From the NCBI GenBank assembly GCA_964560875.1, contig CAZLMW010000016.1, forward strand, positions 24,170 to 88,169: 64,000 nt of DNA, given 5' to 3'. The notes beneath the pieces were generated by a model. That model did not search any database. It had not been told where the DNA came from and saw only the letters and a list, made by a program, of their open reading frames with translations. The translations under genes were made by a program, and so were the position numbers. The stretch is from CAZLMW01 sp964560875. GTDB lineage: Bacteria; Myxococcota_A; UBA9042. Positions 38,501 to 50,817 of the stretch are shown here, in pieces (within the stretch, counting starts at the first letter, position 1; each line of letters opens with the position of its first letter).

Positions 38501-40033
38501 ATGGACACCACCAGACCGAGCAACCTGACGACGTCGGGGCCAACCCAGCAGCTGGCGTTGACGTCGCCGCGCCGCATCTTCGTCAATCGCGCCTTGAAGC
38601 TTGGCGAGATCACGGCGATCGGCTTCGACATGGACTACACGCTGTGCCGCTACAAACCGGCGCTCGAGGTGCTTGCCACGGAGCTGTCGATCGGCCACCT
38701 CGTGAGCCGCGGCTACCCGGAAGCCTTGCGTGACAGGGCGTTCGATCCCGACTGGGGCGTGCGCGGACTCGTCATCGATTGCGCCAAGGGCAACGTCGTC
38801 AAGATGGACGCGCATCGCCACGTGACCCGCGCTTGGCACGGCCTCGAACCATTCACCGATGAGCAGCGGCGCGAGATCTACCACGCTGATCCTGCGCGCC
38901 TGTCTGCCGACCGGTGGGTGCCATCCGATACGCTGTTCGCGACGCCGGAGACGTGGCTGTATTCGCAGCTTGTGCAGCTCCTCGAAGCGGACTCGGGCAC
39001 CAAGCTCGATATCCACGAGACGCGCCGCCTCTACGCGGACATCCGCTACTGCGTCGATCTCGTGCATCGCGATGACTCGCTCAAGTCGGCGGTTCGCGCG
39101 GACATGCCCCGCTACGTCGAGCCTGATCCGCACCTGGGCCAGGCCCTGCACCGCCTGCGAAGTTCAGGCAAGCGGTTGTTTTTGCTGACAAACTCCGACC
39201 ACAGCTATACCGAACACGTGATGAGCTATCTGCTCGACAACCAGGTGACCGGGTACCGCAGCTGGCAGGATTATTTCGAGAGCGTGTGGGTGAGCGCCGG
39301 CAAGCCGAGCTTCTTTCAGCGCATGGAAGAGCCGATCGAGCTCGGCGCCAAGATCTTTGACCGCGGCGGCCGGGTGCACCTTGAAAAGCGCCTCGGCGTG
39401 TCCGGGGACCGCATTCTGTACGTCGGCGACCATATCTATGGCGACGTCCTCAAGACCCGCAGCACGACCGGATGGCGGACCGCGCTCATCGTTCCGGAGC
39501 TGGAAGCAGAGATGGAGGCGCTGCAGACCGAGATCGACGCCATCATCGAACGTGCGCGGTGCGAAGAGGACCTTTTCGAGCTGGAATCAGCGCTCGCTTC
39601 AGCCGAACTCAACTTGCGCCATGTACGCCGCGCCGAGCGCAACCCCGGCACCGGTGAAAACGGCCAGTTGGTGCTCGAAAGGCAAGCGTTGCGCAGCTGT
39701 GTCGCCGACTTTCGGTCCCGCGTCGCCGCAACCAAGTCGCGCATCACGGCGCTCTCCACGCAGATCGAAAAGCACCACAACCCGCGCTGGGGACAGCTGC
39801 TCAAGGAGCGCCACAAGCACTCGCTCTTCGGCAACCAGATGAAGGATTACGCGTGCCTGTACAGCTCGCGGGTGTCCAACTTCGCGGCCTATTCGCCCGA
39901 CCATGATTTCCAGCCACCGCGCGACCTTTTGCCCCACGAGCGCGCGCTGCATGTCCGCAATCGCAACGATGTCGACCGCAATGGGCTCCAGACCAATGGC
40001 GGCGCCGCCCAGCCGCCGGTTGCCGCGAGCTGA
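38501..40033 (+). CDS. HAD-IG family 5'-nucleotidase
   Basis: Length 510 residues from the ATG at 38501, 4 bp after rsmA. HAD motif I is GFDMDYTLCRY with nucleophile D43 and acid D45; motif II is FLLTNS and motif IV is YVGDHIYGD. A long insert between motifs and a C-terminal helical region (about 330-450) match the cytosolic purine 5'-nucleotidase (cN-II-like, TIGR02244) family. That family dephosphorylates IMP/GMP-type nucleotides; the exact substrate here is inferred. The protein has no signal peptide and is expected to be cytoplasmic. The last about 30 residues are low-complexity. Confidence 0.92.
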   Translation: MDTTRPSNLTTSGPTQQLALTSPRRIFVNRALKLGEITAIGFDMDYTLCRYKPALEVLATELSIGHLVSRGYPEALRDRAFDPDWGVRGLVIDCAKGNVVKMDAHRHVTRAWHGLEPFTDEQRREIYHADPARLSADRWVPSDTLFATPETWLYSQLVQLLEADSGTKLDIHETRRLYADIRYCVDLVHRDDSLKSAVRADMPRYVEPDPHLGQALHRLRSSGKRLFLLTNSDHSYTEHVMSYLLDNQVTGYRSWQDYFESVWVSAGKPSFFQRMEEPIELGAKIFDRGGRVHLEKRLGVSGDRILYVGDHIYGDVLKTRSTTGWRTALIVPELEAEMEALQTEIDAIIERARCEEDLFELESALASAELNLRHVRRAERNPGTGENGQLVLERQALRSCVADFRSRVAATKSRITALSTQIEKHHNPRWGQLLKERHKHSLFGNQMKDYACLYSSRVSNFAAYSPDHDFQPPRDLLPHERALHVRNRNDVDRNGLQTNGGAAQPPVAAS

Positions 40034-40065
40034 CTCCGAACAGAGCGGGCCGTTGAGGTCAGCGC

Positions 40066-40200
40066 TTATTTCTTGCGCTTGCGGCTCGACTTCTTGCGCG
40101 ACTTCTTCGGCGCAGGCGGCGACTTCTTGGTTGGCCCGAGCAGCGTGAGCAGGTGCTGATGGGCGTTTTGTGTCTTGCCGGTTCGGACCGTGCCGCTCAA
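40066..40200 (-). CDS. Possible small highly basic protein
   Basis: A 44-codon frame starts at TTG 40200, with GGAG 10 nt upstream; a longer start at 40290 lacks a ribosome site. The second half is almost all Lys, Arg, Ser and Pro (PTKKSPPAPKKSRKKSSRKR), like histone H1-type or other nucleic-acid-binding tails. It is convergent with the 5'-nucleotidase gene, 32 bp away. No family is recognised and the composition alone could be chance in repetitive DNA. The rest of the 40034-40470 spacer shows only the promoter candidate for pilB. Confidence 0.3.
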   Translation of the reverse strand: MSGTVRTGKTQNAHQHLLTLLGPTKKSPPAPKKSRKKSSRKRKK

Positions 40201-40397
40201 GTAGCAGGTTCTCCGGATCTTGCGGGGCGATCCGCGGGCACTTTGCCGCGGGTCTGGGACAGGTGCAAACGCCGCAAGCTTTCGCGCCAAGTACGCTTCG
40301 TTGCGCCGATCCGTCTTGACGCGATCGACGCGCGCCCCCTAAATTTCTGCAGGCGTTTTCGGGCCGGTTGCGCCGTTTGCACGCCGGCCGCGCGCCT

Positions 40398-40428
40398 TTG
40401 CGCTCGTGTCCAGAACGCGTGCTATCAT
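40398..40428 (+). promoter_or_regulatory. Weak sigma-70-like promoter candidate for pilB
   Basis: TTGCGC (40398-40403) and TATCAT (40423-40428) are spaced by 19 nt, about 42 nt before the pilB start. The spacing is wide, so this is tentative. Confidence 0.3.
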
Positions 40429-40470
40429 CGCGCGCCGCGACCCCAGTCGCAGGTATGAAGGGAGCCCCCA

Positions 40471-42210
40471 ATGGCCAACCAGAATCAGCGTCGCAGCTCC
40501 GGGTACTACCCGGTACCCGCCAAAAAAATGGGGGACATGCTGCTGCGAAACAAGATGGTTTCGCCCGAGCAGCTTCGCAACGCCACCGAACGCGCCCAAC
40601 AACTCGGCGAAAGCGTCGCCAACTCGCTCGACGCCCTTGGATACGTCGACGGCACCCAGCTCGTCGACTTCCTCTCGCGCCAATACCAGGTCCCCAGCAT
40701 CGACCTCGGCACGGTCGACATCCCCGAGGACATCGTCCGCCTCGTGCCGCGCGAAGTCTGCGAACGCCACGAGATGATCCCGGTCGCGTTGCACGGTTCC
40801 ACGCTCGTCGTCGCGATGGTCGACCCCGGCAACTTCCACGCGGTCGATGACCTCAAGTTCCTCACCGGCCTGAACATCGAAGTGGTGGTTGCGGCCGCCG
40901 AAGACATCCTCAAGGCCCGCGACCGGTTCTACGGCGCGCAAGACCAGCTCGCCCTGCTCGACGACATGAACGAGCAGATCGAGTTCCTCGAGGAAGAGGA
41001 CGAGCTCGACACCGAGGAGCTGAAGAACAGCTCCGAAGAAGCGCCGGTTGTTCGTTTGGTCAACCTCATCCTCGTCGACGCGATCCGGCGCGGCGCGTCC
41101 GATATCCACATCGAGAGCTACGAGAAGTCCTTCCGCGTCCGCTACCGCATGGACGGCGTCTTGCACGAGATGATGCGCCCGCCGGTGAAGCTCCGAAACG
41201 CCATCGTTTCGCGTGTGAAGATCATGAGCCAGCTCGACATCGCCGAGCGCCGCTTGCCGCAGGATGGTCGAATCAAGTTGAAGCTGGCCGACGGCAAGGA
41301 GTGCGACTTCCGCGTCTCCGTGCTGCCGACGCTGTTTGGCGAGAAGGTCGTTCTGCGACTGCTCGATAAGTCCAACTTGCAGCTCGACATGACCAAGCTC
41401 GGCTTTGACCAGTCCGAGCTCAACAAGTTCAAGCACGCGATCCACCAGCCGTTTGGCATGGTCCTGGTGACGGGCCCGACCGGTTCGGGCAAGACGACGA
41501 CGCTTTACTCCGCGCTTTCTGAGCTCAACCAGGTCACCGAAAACCTCTCCACCGCCGAAGATCCGGTCGAGTTCAACCTCGAGGGCATCAACCAGGTCCA
41601 GATGCACGACAGCATCGGCCTGAATTTCTCATCGGTGCTGCGTTCCTTCCTCCGCCAAGATCCCGACATCATCCTGGTTGGCGAGATTCGCGACTTCGAA
41701 ACGGCCGAGATTGCGATTAAAGCAGCGCTCACGGGCCACCTGGTGTTGTCGACCCTGCACACCAACGACGCCCCATCGACCATCAACCGTCTGCTCAACA
41801 TGGGTGTCGAGCCCTTCATGGTGACGGCGTCGCTCAACCTCATCGCCGCCCAGCGCCTCGCCCGACGTCTCTGCAAGGAATGCAAGGCGCCGTTCACCTA
41901 CGACAAAGAAGCCTGCGTCGACGCGGGCATGAAACCCGAAGAGCACGATGCCGGCGGTTCGATGAAGGGCATGGGATGCCGAATCTGCGGTGAGACCGGC
42001 TTCAAAGGTCGCGTCGCGCTCTACGAGATCATGCCGATGAGCGACGTGCTCAAGGAAGCCGTGTTGCAAGGCTACTCGGCCCAGGAGCTCAAGCGCGTCG
42101 CCGTTGAAGACGGTATGCAGACGCTGCGACGGTCGGGCCTCGCCAAGATCATGCAGGGCACGACCTCGCTGCCCGAAGTCATCCGCGTCACCCGCGCCGA
42201 CAATCAGTAG
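40471..42210 (+). CDS. pilB: Type IV pilus assembly ATPase PilB (GspE family)
   Basis: Length 579 residues. The N-terminal T2SSE_N domain (about 20-150) includes MGDMLLRNKMVSPEQL. The ATPase core has Walker A GPTGSGKTTT (about 335-344), the Asp box LSTAEDPVE, Walker B DIILVGEIRD and the His box GHLVLSTLHTNDAPST. The zinc tetracysteine is CKECKAPF plus CRICGETG. PilB drives pilus extension from the cytoplasmic face. AAGGGAG lies a few nt before the ATG. No other pil genes are adjacent, so it is an orphan locus here. The stop is followed in frame by a crystallin-like remnant. Confidence 0.94.
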   Translation: MANQNQRRSSGYYPVPAKKMGDMLLRNKMVSPEQLRNATERAQQLGESVANSLDALGYVDGTQLVDFLSRQYQVPSIDLGTVDIPEDIVRLVPREVCERHEMIPVALHGSTLVVAMVDPGNFHAVDDLKFLTGLNIEVVVAAAEDILKARDRFYGAQDQLALLDDMNEQIEFLEEEDELDTEELKNSSEEAPVVRLVNLILVDAIRRGASDIHIESYEKSFRVRYRMDGVLHEMMRPPVKLRNAIVSRVKIMSQLDIAERRLPQDGRIKLKLADGKECDFRVSVLPTLFGEKVVLRLLDKSNLQLDMTKLGFDQSELNKFKHAIHQPFGMVLVTGPTGSGKTTTLYSALSELNQVTENLSTAEDPVEFNLEGINQVQMHDSIGLNFSSVLRSFLRQDPDIILVGEIRDFETAEIAIKAALTGHLVLSTLHTNDAPSTINRLLNMGVEPFMVTASLNLIAAQRLARRLCKECKAPFTYDKEACVDAGMKPEEHDAGGSMKGMGCRICGETGFKGRVALYEIMPMSDVLKEAVLQGYSAQELKRVAVEDGMQTLRRSGLAKIMQGTTSLPEVIRVTRADNQ

Positions 42211-42453
42211 CCTGTTCGGAGCGCTCCGCTCGGCAACGACAAGGTCAGCTCTGTCCGCCTCCAACCGGGCTGGGAAGCCGTCCTCTTTGAACACGGCAAC
42301 TTCCAGGGACGCCGCCACGTGCGGTCCAAGGAATCCACGAGCCCCAAGACGGCCAAAGCCGGCACCAATGGCGGCACGATGTCGGTCCGGGTGCGCCACA
42401 CCAAGGGCGGCAAGTTCACCTACAAGCTCAAGGTCGACTACGTCTGTCCGTAG
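42211..42453 (+). pseudogene. 5'-truncated beta/gamma-crystallin-like fragment, in frame after pilB
   Basis: Directly after the pilB TAG the same frame stays open for 80 codons to a TAG at 42451. Its translation contains NDKVSSVRLQPGWEAVLFEH and GNFQGRRH, a good match to the beta/gamma-crystallin Greek-key pattern (aromatic cluster, GxxF/GR), and later GGTMSVRVRH. There is no usable start codon before the motif. It is therefore either a gene remnant or a C-terminal extension reached only by stop-codon readthrough. The typical secreted N-terminus of such proteins is missing. Confidence 0.5.
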
Positions 42454-42488
42454 CGCGCGGGTTGGCCCGTCTTTCGCAACAAGTCGGG

Positions 42489-44864
42489 TCAGAACTTGAA
42501 CGTCCAGTCCTTCTCGGCGGCCCACAGCGTCCAGATGTATTTCAGCCCGTCCCAGGCGTAGAACTCGAGCTGGTCCTTGCCGCCCCACACGGGCTTCCAG
42601 AAACCACCAACGGCGCCATCGAGCACGTTGAGCGCCAGCATGTACGCGGCGCGTCCCTTGACGGTCAGCGTGAGCGGATCGGCCGACTTGACCAGGATGA
42701 ACTGCGCGACGAACTCCACGGGCGTGGAAAACGCGATGAATTCCTTGAAGATCACCTCGACGCCGATCACGCCGATGAAGAGATTCAAGCCGACCGAACC
42801 GCCAAAAATACCCGCGATCTTGGGCTCCAAGCGGCCTTTGACAGCCTTCTCTTTGACGTTGATGACGGCGGTCGTGGCGAACGACACCGACGCGCCGACC
42901 TCGCAGCACACGTCGAAGCACACGACCGACATGCACAAGGTCTTGCAGAAGGTCTCGGTCCATTCCTTCGCGGCGAGCGGCAGGATGTCGTAGGTCAGGT
43001 CCTCTTCTTCGAGGACGTACTGCTTGTCCCAGATCGAGAAGCCGATGATGCGGATGTCCGGCCACCAGTAGGTGTCGTAGCCGTTGCCGATGCCAAGCTG
43101 CACGGGCAGGTCGATGTACAGCATCCCGCGCGGCCACCAGCCGACGATCGATGTCGAGAAGCCGACGCCGGCCTGGAGCTTGATCGGGTCTCGTTCGAGC
43201 AGGCTCTTGTTGTACAGGCGCATCTTCCACCACAGCGCCGAACGAAGCCCGATGTCTTCGGCGGACCCCATCGTGAAGCTGATCTCGGGTTCGTGTTGCC
43301 AGTAGATGTGCTCGTCGAAGGCGTCTTCGGCGTAGCAGCAGTGGCATTTGCTGGCCGTGACCGGCTGCGTCTTGAACGCGGGGATGAGGTAGCAGGTCGT
43401 CTCTTCGTTGTGCTGGCCGAGCTCGACGCACTCGGGGCGGAGCTCGTCCTTGTCGCCGCAGCGGTTGGCCGAGTCCTTGGGATCTTTGGCCCACAGGTAT
43501 TCGAACGTCTTGGTGACCTGCTTGTCGTTGCCCTGCTTGTCCTTCTCGGTGGTCGTGGCCTTGACCTCGTATTGGGCGTGGTGACCGCCCAGCGGCGTGC
43601 CGTCCGACAAGGTGTGCTTGGTGACGATGAGCGGCATGATCGAGCAGTTGTTGTTGGCGCCGAGATCCTTGCCCTGGGCTTCCTGGAACGCGGGCAAAGC
43701 GCAGCCGAGCAGCTCAAACTTGCTGTACGTCGTCCAGTCGCCCTTGGTCAGCCGGGTGCGCAAACCGGGCGGGATCATCAGCGGATGGTCGGTGAGTCGC
43801 TTCGTCGCGGCTTTGAGTGACGACAAGAAGCGGTGCAGCGCCTGCTTGAGGTCCGGTTCGCAGGTTGGGCATTTCTGCACGTCCTTTTCGGCGATGATGA
43901 GCGGCTCCCAGTCCAGCGACGCGGCGCTCACGCCTGCGGGCAGGTCGGTCGGCGCGACGTCGGGGCGGAGCATGAAGTAGTAGCGCATGTTCTGGGCGGC
44001 GAGCGGGCCTTCGTCGTCTTTTTCCGACTGCTCGGTGCCGTAGATGACCGAGGCGGTGTTGACGAAGAGGTCCGCGTCGTCGGGTTTGGTTGGCCGCACA
44101 AAGAGCACGCTGGAGCCGGACTGCACCTTCTCCATGCGCACATCGAGCCCGGGTGTATCGGCCACGTCGAAGGTGGACTCGCAGCTGTTGAAGTGGCCGC
44201 TGGCATACGACGACTTGCACTGATCGAGCGGCCAGCGCGCGGTGTGGATGAAGACGTCGACATCCTCGATCTTTTCGGGCTTTTTGCCGCCGCCAGGGCG
44301 CGGATCGACGGGAATGTAGGTGCGTCGGAAGGGATCGATGGCCACCCACACCTTTGCGCCCTTTTCGCCGACCAGGTTTTTGCACCGTGGCTGCACGAAG
44401 AGGCGCCTTTCGAGGACCAATTCACCCCACGTCGACTCCTTGGGAACCGGCGTCTTTCCCGCCGTGATTTCGCCCGCTTCGGCGCCGCCAGCGTACTCAA
44501 GCTCGATGTAGCCGGCCGCACAGTGTTTGCTGCCGTCTTTGCTCGACAACCCGATGATGAGGTCGGTCTTGAACGGTTCTGCGTTGATGAGCAGGCCAAC
44601 CCGGACCGTCATTGGGTGCATGAGATAGAGCGGCCGCACCTTCTCTTCGCTGATGATCAGCTGCTGGATCGTCAGGCTGGTGATGGTCGGCTCGCCGGTC
44701 GGGCTGGTCTTGGACACGCACACGCCGTTGCTCAGCACGGTGCCGGTCGAGCAGTCCTCTTCGCTCGCGCCGAAGCTACAGCTTGCGCAGGCCGCCACGA
44801 GCAAGAACGCCGCGAACAAACGCACTACAACGCCGCGCCGGGCGGCCACACGATGGGTGTTCAT
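42489..44864 (-). CDS. Large Cys-containing lipoprotein of unknown function
   Basis: Length 791 residues from the ATG at 44864; the frame runs to 44924, but only the internal ATG gives a sound signal peptide. This is an Arg-rich n-region and hydrophobic core with lipobox LVAAC (a second candidate is CASC). The ribosome site is weak. The N-terminal part has CSTGTVLSNGVCVS, typical of Cys-rich lipoproteins. The middle holds CPTCEPD and CHCCYAED. The C-terminal 300 residues are beta-strand and aromatic rich with a Cys cluster, CKTLCMSVVCFDVCCEVG. No domain is recognised. It is divergent from the KKGD-repeat lipoprotein and likely outer-membrane-associated. Confidence 0.75.
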   Translation of the reverse strand: MNTHRVAARRGVVVRLFAAFLLVAACASCSFGASEEDCSTGTVLSNGVCVSKTSPTGEPTITSLTIQQLIISEEKVRPLYLMHPMTVRVGLLINAEPFKTDLIIGLSSKDGSKHCAAGYIELEYAGGAEAGEITAGKTPVPKESTWGELVLERRLFVQPRCKNLVGEKGAKVWVAIDPFRRTYIPVDPRPGGGKKPEKIEDVDVFIHTARWPLDQCKSSYASGHFNSCESTFDVADTPGLDVRMEKVQSGSSVLFVRPTKPDDADLFVNTASVIYGTEQSEKDDEGPLAAQNMRYYFMLRPDVAPTDLPAGVSAASLDWEPLIIAEKDVQKCPTCEPDLKQALHRFLSSLKAATKRLTDHPLMIPPGLRTRLTKGDWTTYSKFELLGCALPAFQEAQGKDLGANNNCSIMPLIVTKHTLSDGTPLGGHHAQYEVKATTTEKDKQGNDKQVTKTFEYLWAKDPKDSANRCGDKDELRPECVELGQHNEETTCYLIPAFKTQPVTASKCHCCYAEDAFDEHIYWQHEPEISFTMGSAEDIGLRSALWWKMRLYNKSLLERDPIKLQAGVGFSTSIVGWWPRGMLYIDLPVQLGIGNGYDTYWWPDIRIIGFSIWDKQYVLEEEDLTYDILPLAAKEWTETFCKTLCMSVVCFDVCCEVGASVSFATTAVINVKEKAVKGRLEPKIAGIFGGSVGLNLFIGVIGVEVIFKEFIAFSTPVEFVAQFILVKSADPLTLTVKGRAAYMLALNVLDGAVGGFWKPVWGGKDQLEFYAWDGLKYIWTLWAAEKDWTFKF

Positions 44865-44949
44865 GGCGCCAGTATGGCAGATCTCGCCAACGCCGCGAGT
44901 CGCGCTCTTCATAGACCTTTGCACTTTATTTCTGCGGGTCCGGGCACCT

Positions 44950-44995
44950 GACGGGTCTCACCTATTGAAACCGCCCGACACCCCGACGGGTCTCA
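44950..44995 (+). promoter_or_regulatory. Direct repeats GACGGGTCTCA before the KKGD lipoprotein
   Basis: Two exact 11-bp copies, at 44950-44960 and 44985-44995, are 35 bp apart (start to start). The second lies 16 bp before the ATG at 45012. The spacing is a little over three helical turns, which would suit an operator, but no regulator is known. Confidence 0.3.
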
Positions 44996-45011
44996 AGCCA
45001 AGGCACACAAA

Positions 45012-46051
45012 ATGCACTTCCGCACCTCTTCCCAAGCCATCTCGTTGATCCTGGTCGCCAGCCTCTTTGGCTGCGAAGGGCTCGATTCACTCGCCGACGG
45101 CCCTATCGACGCCCAGGCCACCAGCGAGATCAACGCCAACCAGCAAAGCGTCACCGAAGGTCTGCCGACCGCGACCGAAGCCAAGATGGAGCTGCACGAG
45201 CTGCTCGGCGACCTCGACGACGGCTGCTACGAAGGCCTGGTCAAGTGTGTCGCCGCAGAAGGCGCCGACTGCTACGGCAACCTGGTGATCTGCGAGCAAG
45301 ACGCGCAGATGGCGACCACCACACACGCCCTCTCCACCGAACCCAAACCCGAAGGCGACGCGGGCGGCAAACCCAGCGGCGGCAAAAACGCCAAGAGCGG
45401 CGACAGCAAGAAGGGCAGCCACGGAAAGAAAGGCAGCATGGGAGAGAAGGGCTGCAAGAAGGGCGACAAGAAGGGCGACAAGAAGGGCGACAAGAAGGGC
45501 GACAAGAAGNNNNNNNNNNNNNNNNNNNNNNNNNNNNNNNNNNNNNNNNNNNNNNNNNNNNNNNNNNNNNNNNNNNNNNNNNNNNNNNNNNNNNNNNNNN
45601 NNNNNNNNNCAAGAAGGGCGACAAGAAGGGCGACAAGAAGGGCGACAAGAAGGGCGACAAGAAGCACGACAAGAAGCACGACAAGAAGCACGACAAGAAG
45701 GGCGACAAGAAGCACGACAAGAAGGGCGACAAGAAGGGCGACAAGAAGGGCGACAAGAAGGGCGGCCCGCTCGCGATGTGCAAGATGGGTCTTCAGAAAT
45801 GCTTCAAGTCGACCGGTGGCGCGAAGAAGTGCCTCGTCGGCCTCGCCAAGTGCGTCGTCTCAGCTGCTAAGAAGGCCAAGGACGGCAAGGGCAGCAAGCC
45901 GACCAAGGGCAAAGATGGCAAAGACGGCAACAAAGCCAAGGACGGCAAGGGCAGCAAGCCGACCAAGGGCAAGCCGAGCAAGGGCAAGTCCAGCAAGGAT
46001 GGCAAGTCCAGCAAGGACGGAAAATCCGACAAGTTCGGCAAGTTCGCGTAA
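45012..46051 (+). CDS. Lipoprotein with Lys-Lys-Gly-Asp tandem repeats, interrupted by a gap
   Basis: The signal peptide ends in lipobox SLFGC, Cys21. A short module with four Cys (CYEGLVKC...CYGNLVIC) precedes a Lys/Gly/Ser linker and a long KKGD array with a few KKHD units. A second four-Cys module (CKMGLQKC...CLVGLAKC) and a Lys/Ser/Gly/Asp tail ending DKFGKFA follow. The frame before the N block and the frame after it differ, only because 100 N is not the true gap size. The protein is extremely basic, so it could bind nucleic acid, polysaccharide or anionic lipids at the surface. This is inference. Confidence 0.7.
45456..45765 (+). repeat. 12-bp tandem repeat encoding KKGD/KKHD
   Basis: Unit AAGAAGGGCGAC, with variant AAGAAGCACGAC after the gap. 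Copies are contiguous on both sides of the N block. The variants allow long reads to be phased across the array. Confidence 0.9.
45510..45609. other. Scaffold gap (100 N) inside the KKGD array
   Basis: A fixed-size placeholder. The left flank stops after AAGAAG and the right flank resumes with the last C of GAC. An uninterrupted array therefore requires 5 + 12n missing bases, which also restores one reading frame across the gene. Confidence 0.95.
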
Positions 46052-46129
46052 CCGCTCGTTCGCGTTCATCGCGGGGTCGGCGCCAGGTCGGTGTCGGCCC
46101 CGCGGCCGTTTTGCAGCAGGGGCGCGACG

Positions 46130-49828
<3,699 letters not shown>

Positions 49829-50060
49829 GAGGAGCTCCTCCGAGACGGGCAAAGGGTCAAAGCCGCTTATAACGTTGTCGTTGCAGGCGGGAAAGTTGAA
49901 CAAACGCGTTGCCCGACCCGCCTTCACCGAGGCGCTCAAGCACCTCGTAGCGATCCGTCGCCGATGAGAGAAACGTTCCAACAGCCGTCATGGCCGCAGT
50001 CTGCCACGCGGGGCGGAAAGTTCGCTTTTGCTGACGCTGATCGGTGTTGGGCGGCCTGAA

Positions 50061-50285
50061 CTACTTCAATTCAGAGCGAATCGCGGACTCAAGCTTGTCG
50101 GTTTCGGCCTTGACGTTATCGCGTGTGATGGCGCGTTTGGCGGTCTCGTCGGCCTGCGCCTTGAGCTTGGCTTCGTCGATCTTCAGCGGTTTGGGCGGGG
50201 CCCGATGGGTGGTATCGCGACCGTCACAGCCCCACGCTCCAAGCGCGAACGCGGCGACGATGAGCGCTAGTGCGACGCGGCGCAT
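50061..50285 (-). CDS. Small lipoprotein
   Basis: Length 74 residues. Signal peptide RRVALALIVAAFALGAWGC with the lipobox Cys near residue 20, followed by a charged helix rich in Lys, Glu and Asp (PKPLKIDEAKLKAQADETAK). The ATG at 50285 overlaps the stop of the upstream gene (TGATG), indicating translational coupling; a GTG at 50288 is the alternative. It resembles small outer-membrane lipoproteins of the Lpp/coiled-coil type in size only. The function is unknown. Confidence 0.65.
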   Translation of the reverse strand: MRRVALALIVAAFALGAWGCDGRDTTHRAPPKPLKIDEAKLKAQADETAKRAITRDNVKAETDKLESAIRSELK

Positions 50286-50671
50286 CACGAGCCGTTGTAG
50301 CGATGACGGGCCACTCCGCGCGCCATGGAGCGGCGGAAGCGGCGTTCTTCGAGGGGGCGCAGAACGGCCACGCGAGCCAGCAGATCGTTGTCGTCCATGG
50401 CGCGGGCGATCGACTCGATACGATCGAGCTTGGCGACGTTGAGCAGGTGCTGACGTTTGGCGACAAAAAGCGGGTGTTTGGCGAGCTCGGCTGCGCCATC
50501 CGCCTTGGAATCGACCGAGGCCTTTTCGCGTGGAAGGGGCGATGCTGTCTTCACCGATTGGGCTTCAGCGGCCCGTTCGCCGAGCGCGCTACCGATGGCG
50601 AACGGCACCGCGACGAGCACGAATCCGAGCAACACGCGAGCCGGGGTGGAAGGTTGGGGAGACTTCCGCAT
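50285..50671 (-). CDS. Small exported or membrane-anchored hypothetical protein
   Basis: Length 128 residues from the ATG at 50671 (GGAG 6 nt upstream); a longer frame to 50737 lacks support. The N-terminus is basic, then a hydrophobic stretch (ARVLLGFVLVAVPFAIGSAL) that may be a signal peptide cut near AEAQS or an anchor. The rest is charged and helical, with Arg-rich segments near the end. It is coupled to the small lipoprotein gene downstream. No family is recognised. Confidence 0.6.
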   Translation of the reverse strand: MRKSPQPSTPARVLLGFVLVAVPFAIGSALGERAAEAQSVKTASPLPREKASVDSKADGAAELAKHPLFVAKRQHLLNVAKLDRIESIARAMDDNDLLARVAVLRPLEERRFRRSMARGVARHRYNGS

Positions 50672-50817
50672 AAACAACTCCACTCGACCTGGGGCGGCAT
50701 CGGTCGAAGCGGTCTGTGCCGTTGAATAGTACGTCACCGCAGACCCGAGCGAGGTTTAAAATCCGTTCAAGGTTGTTAGCGCGCTGGCGCCCGACGCGGG
50801 AGGTGGCAAACGTTGTT

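Noticed and set aside
49829..50060. Cobalamin, SAM or SAH riboswitch before metH
   Set aside because: Looked for B12-box and SAH-type conserved segments and saw no convincing match. A covariance-model search would decide.
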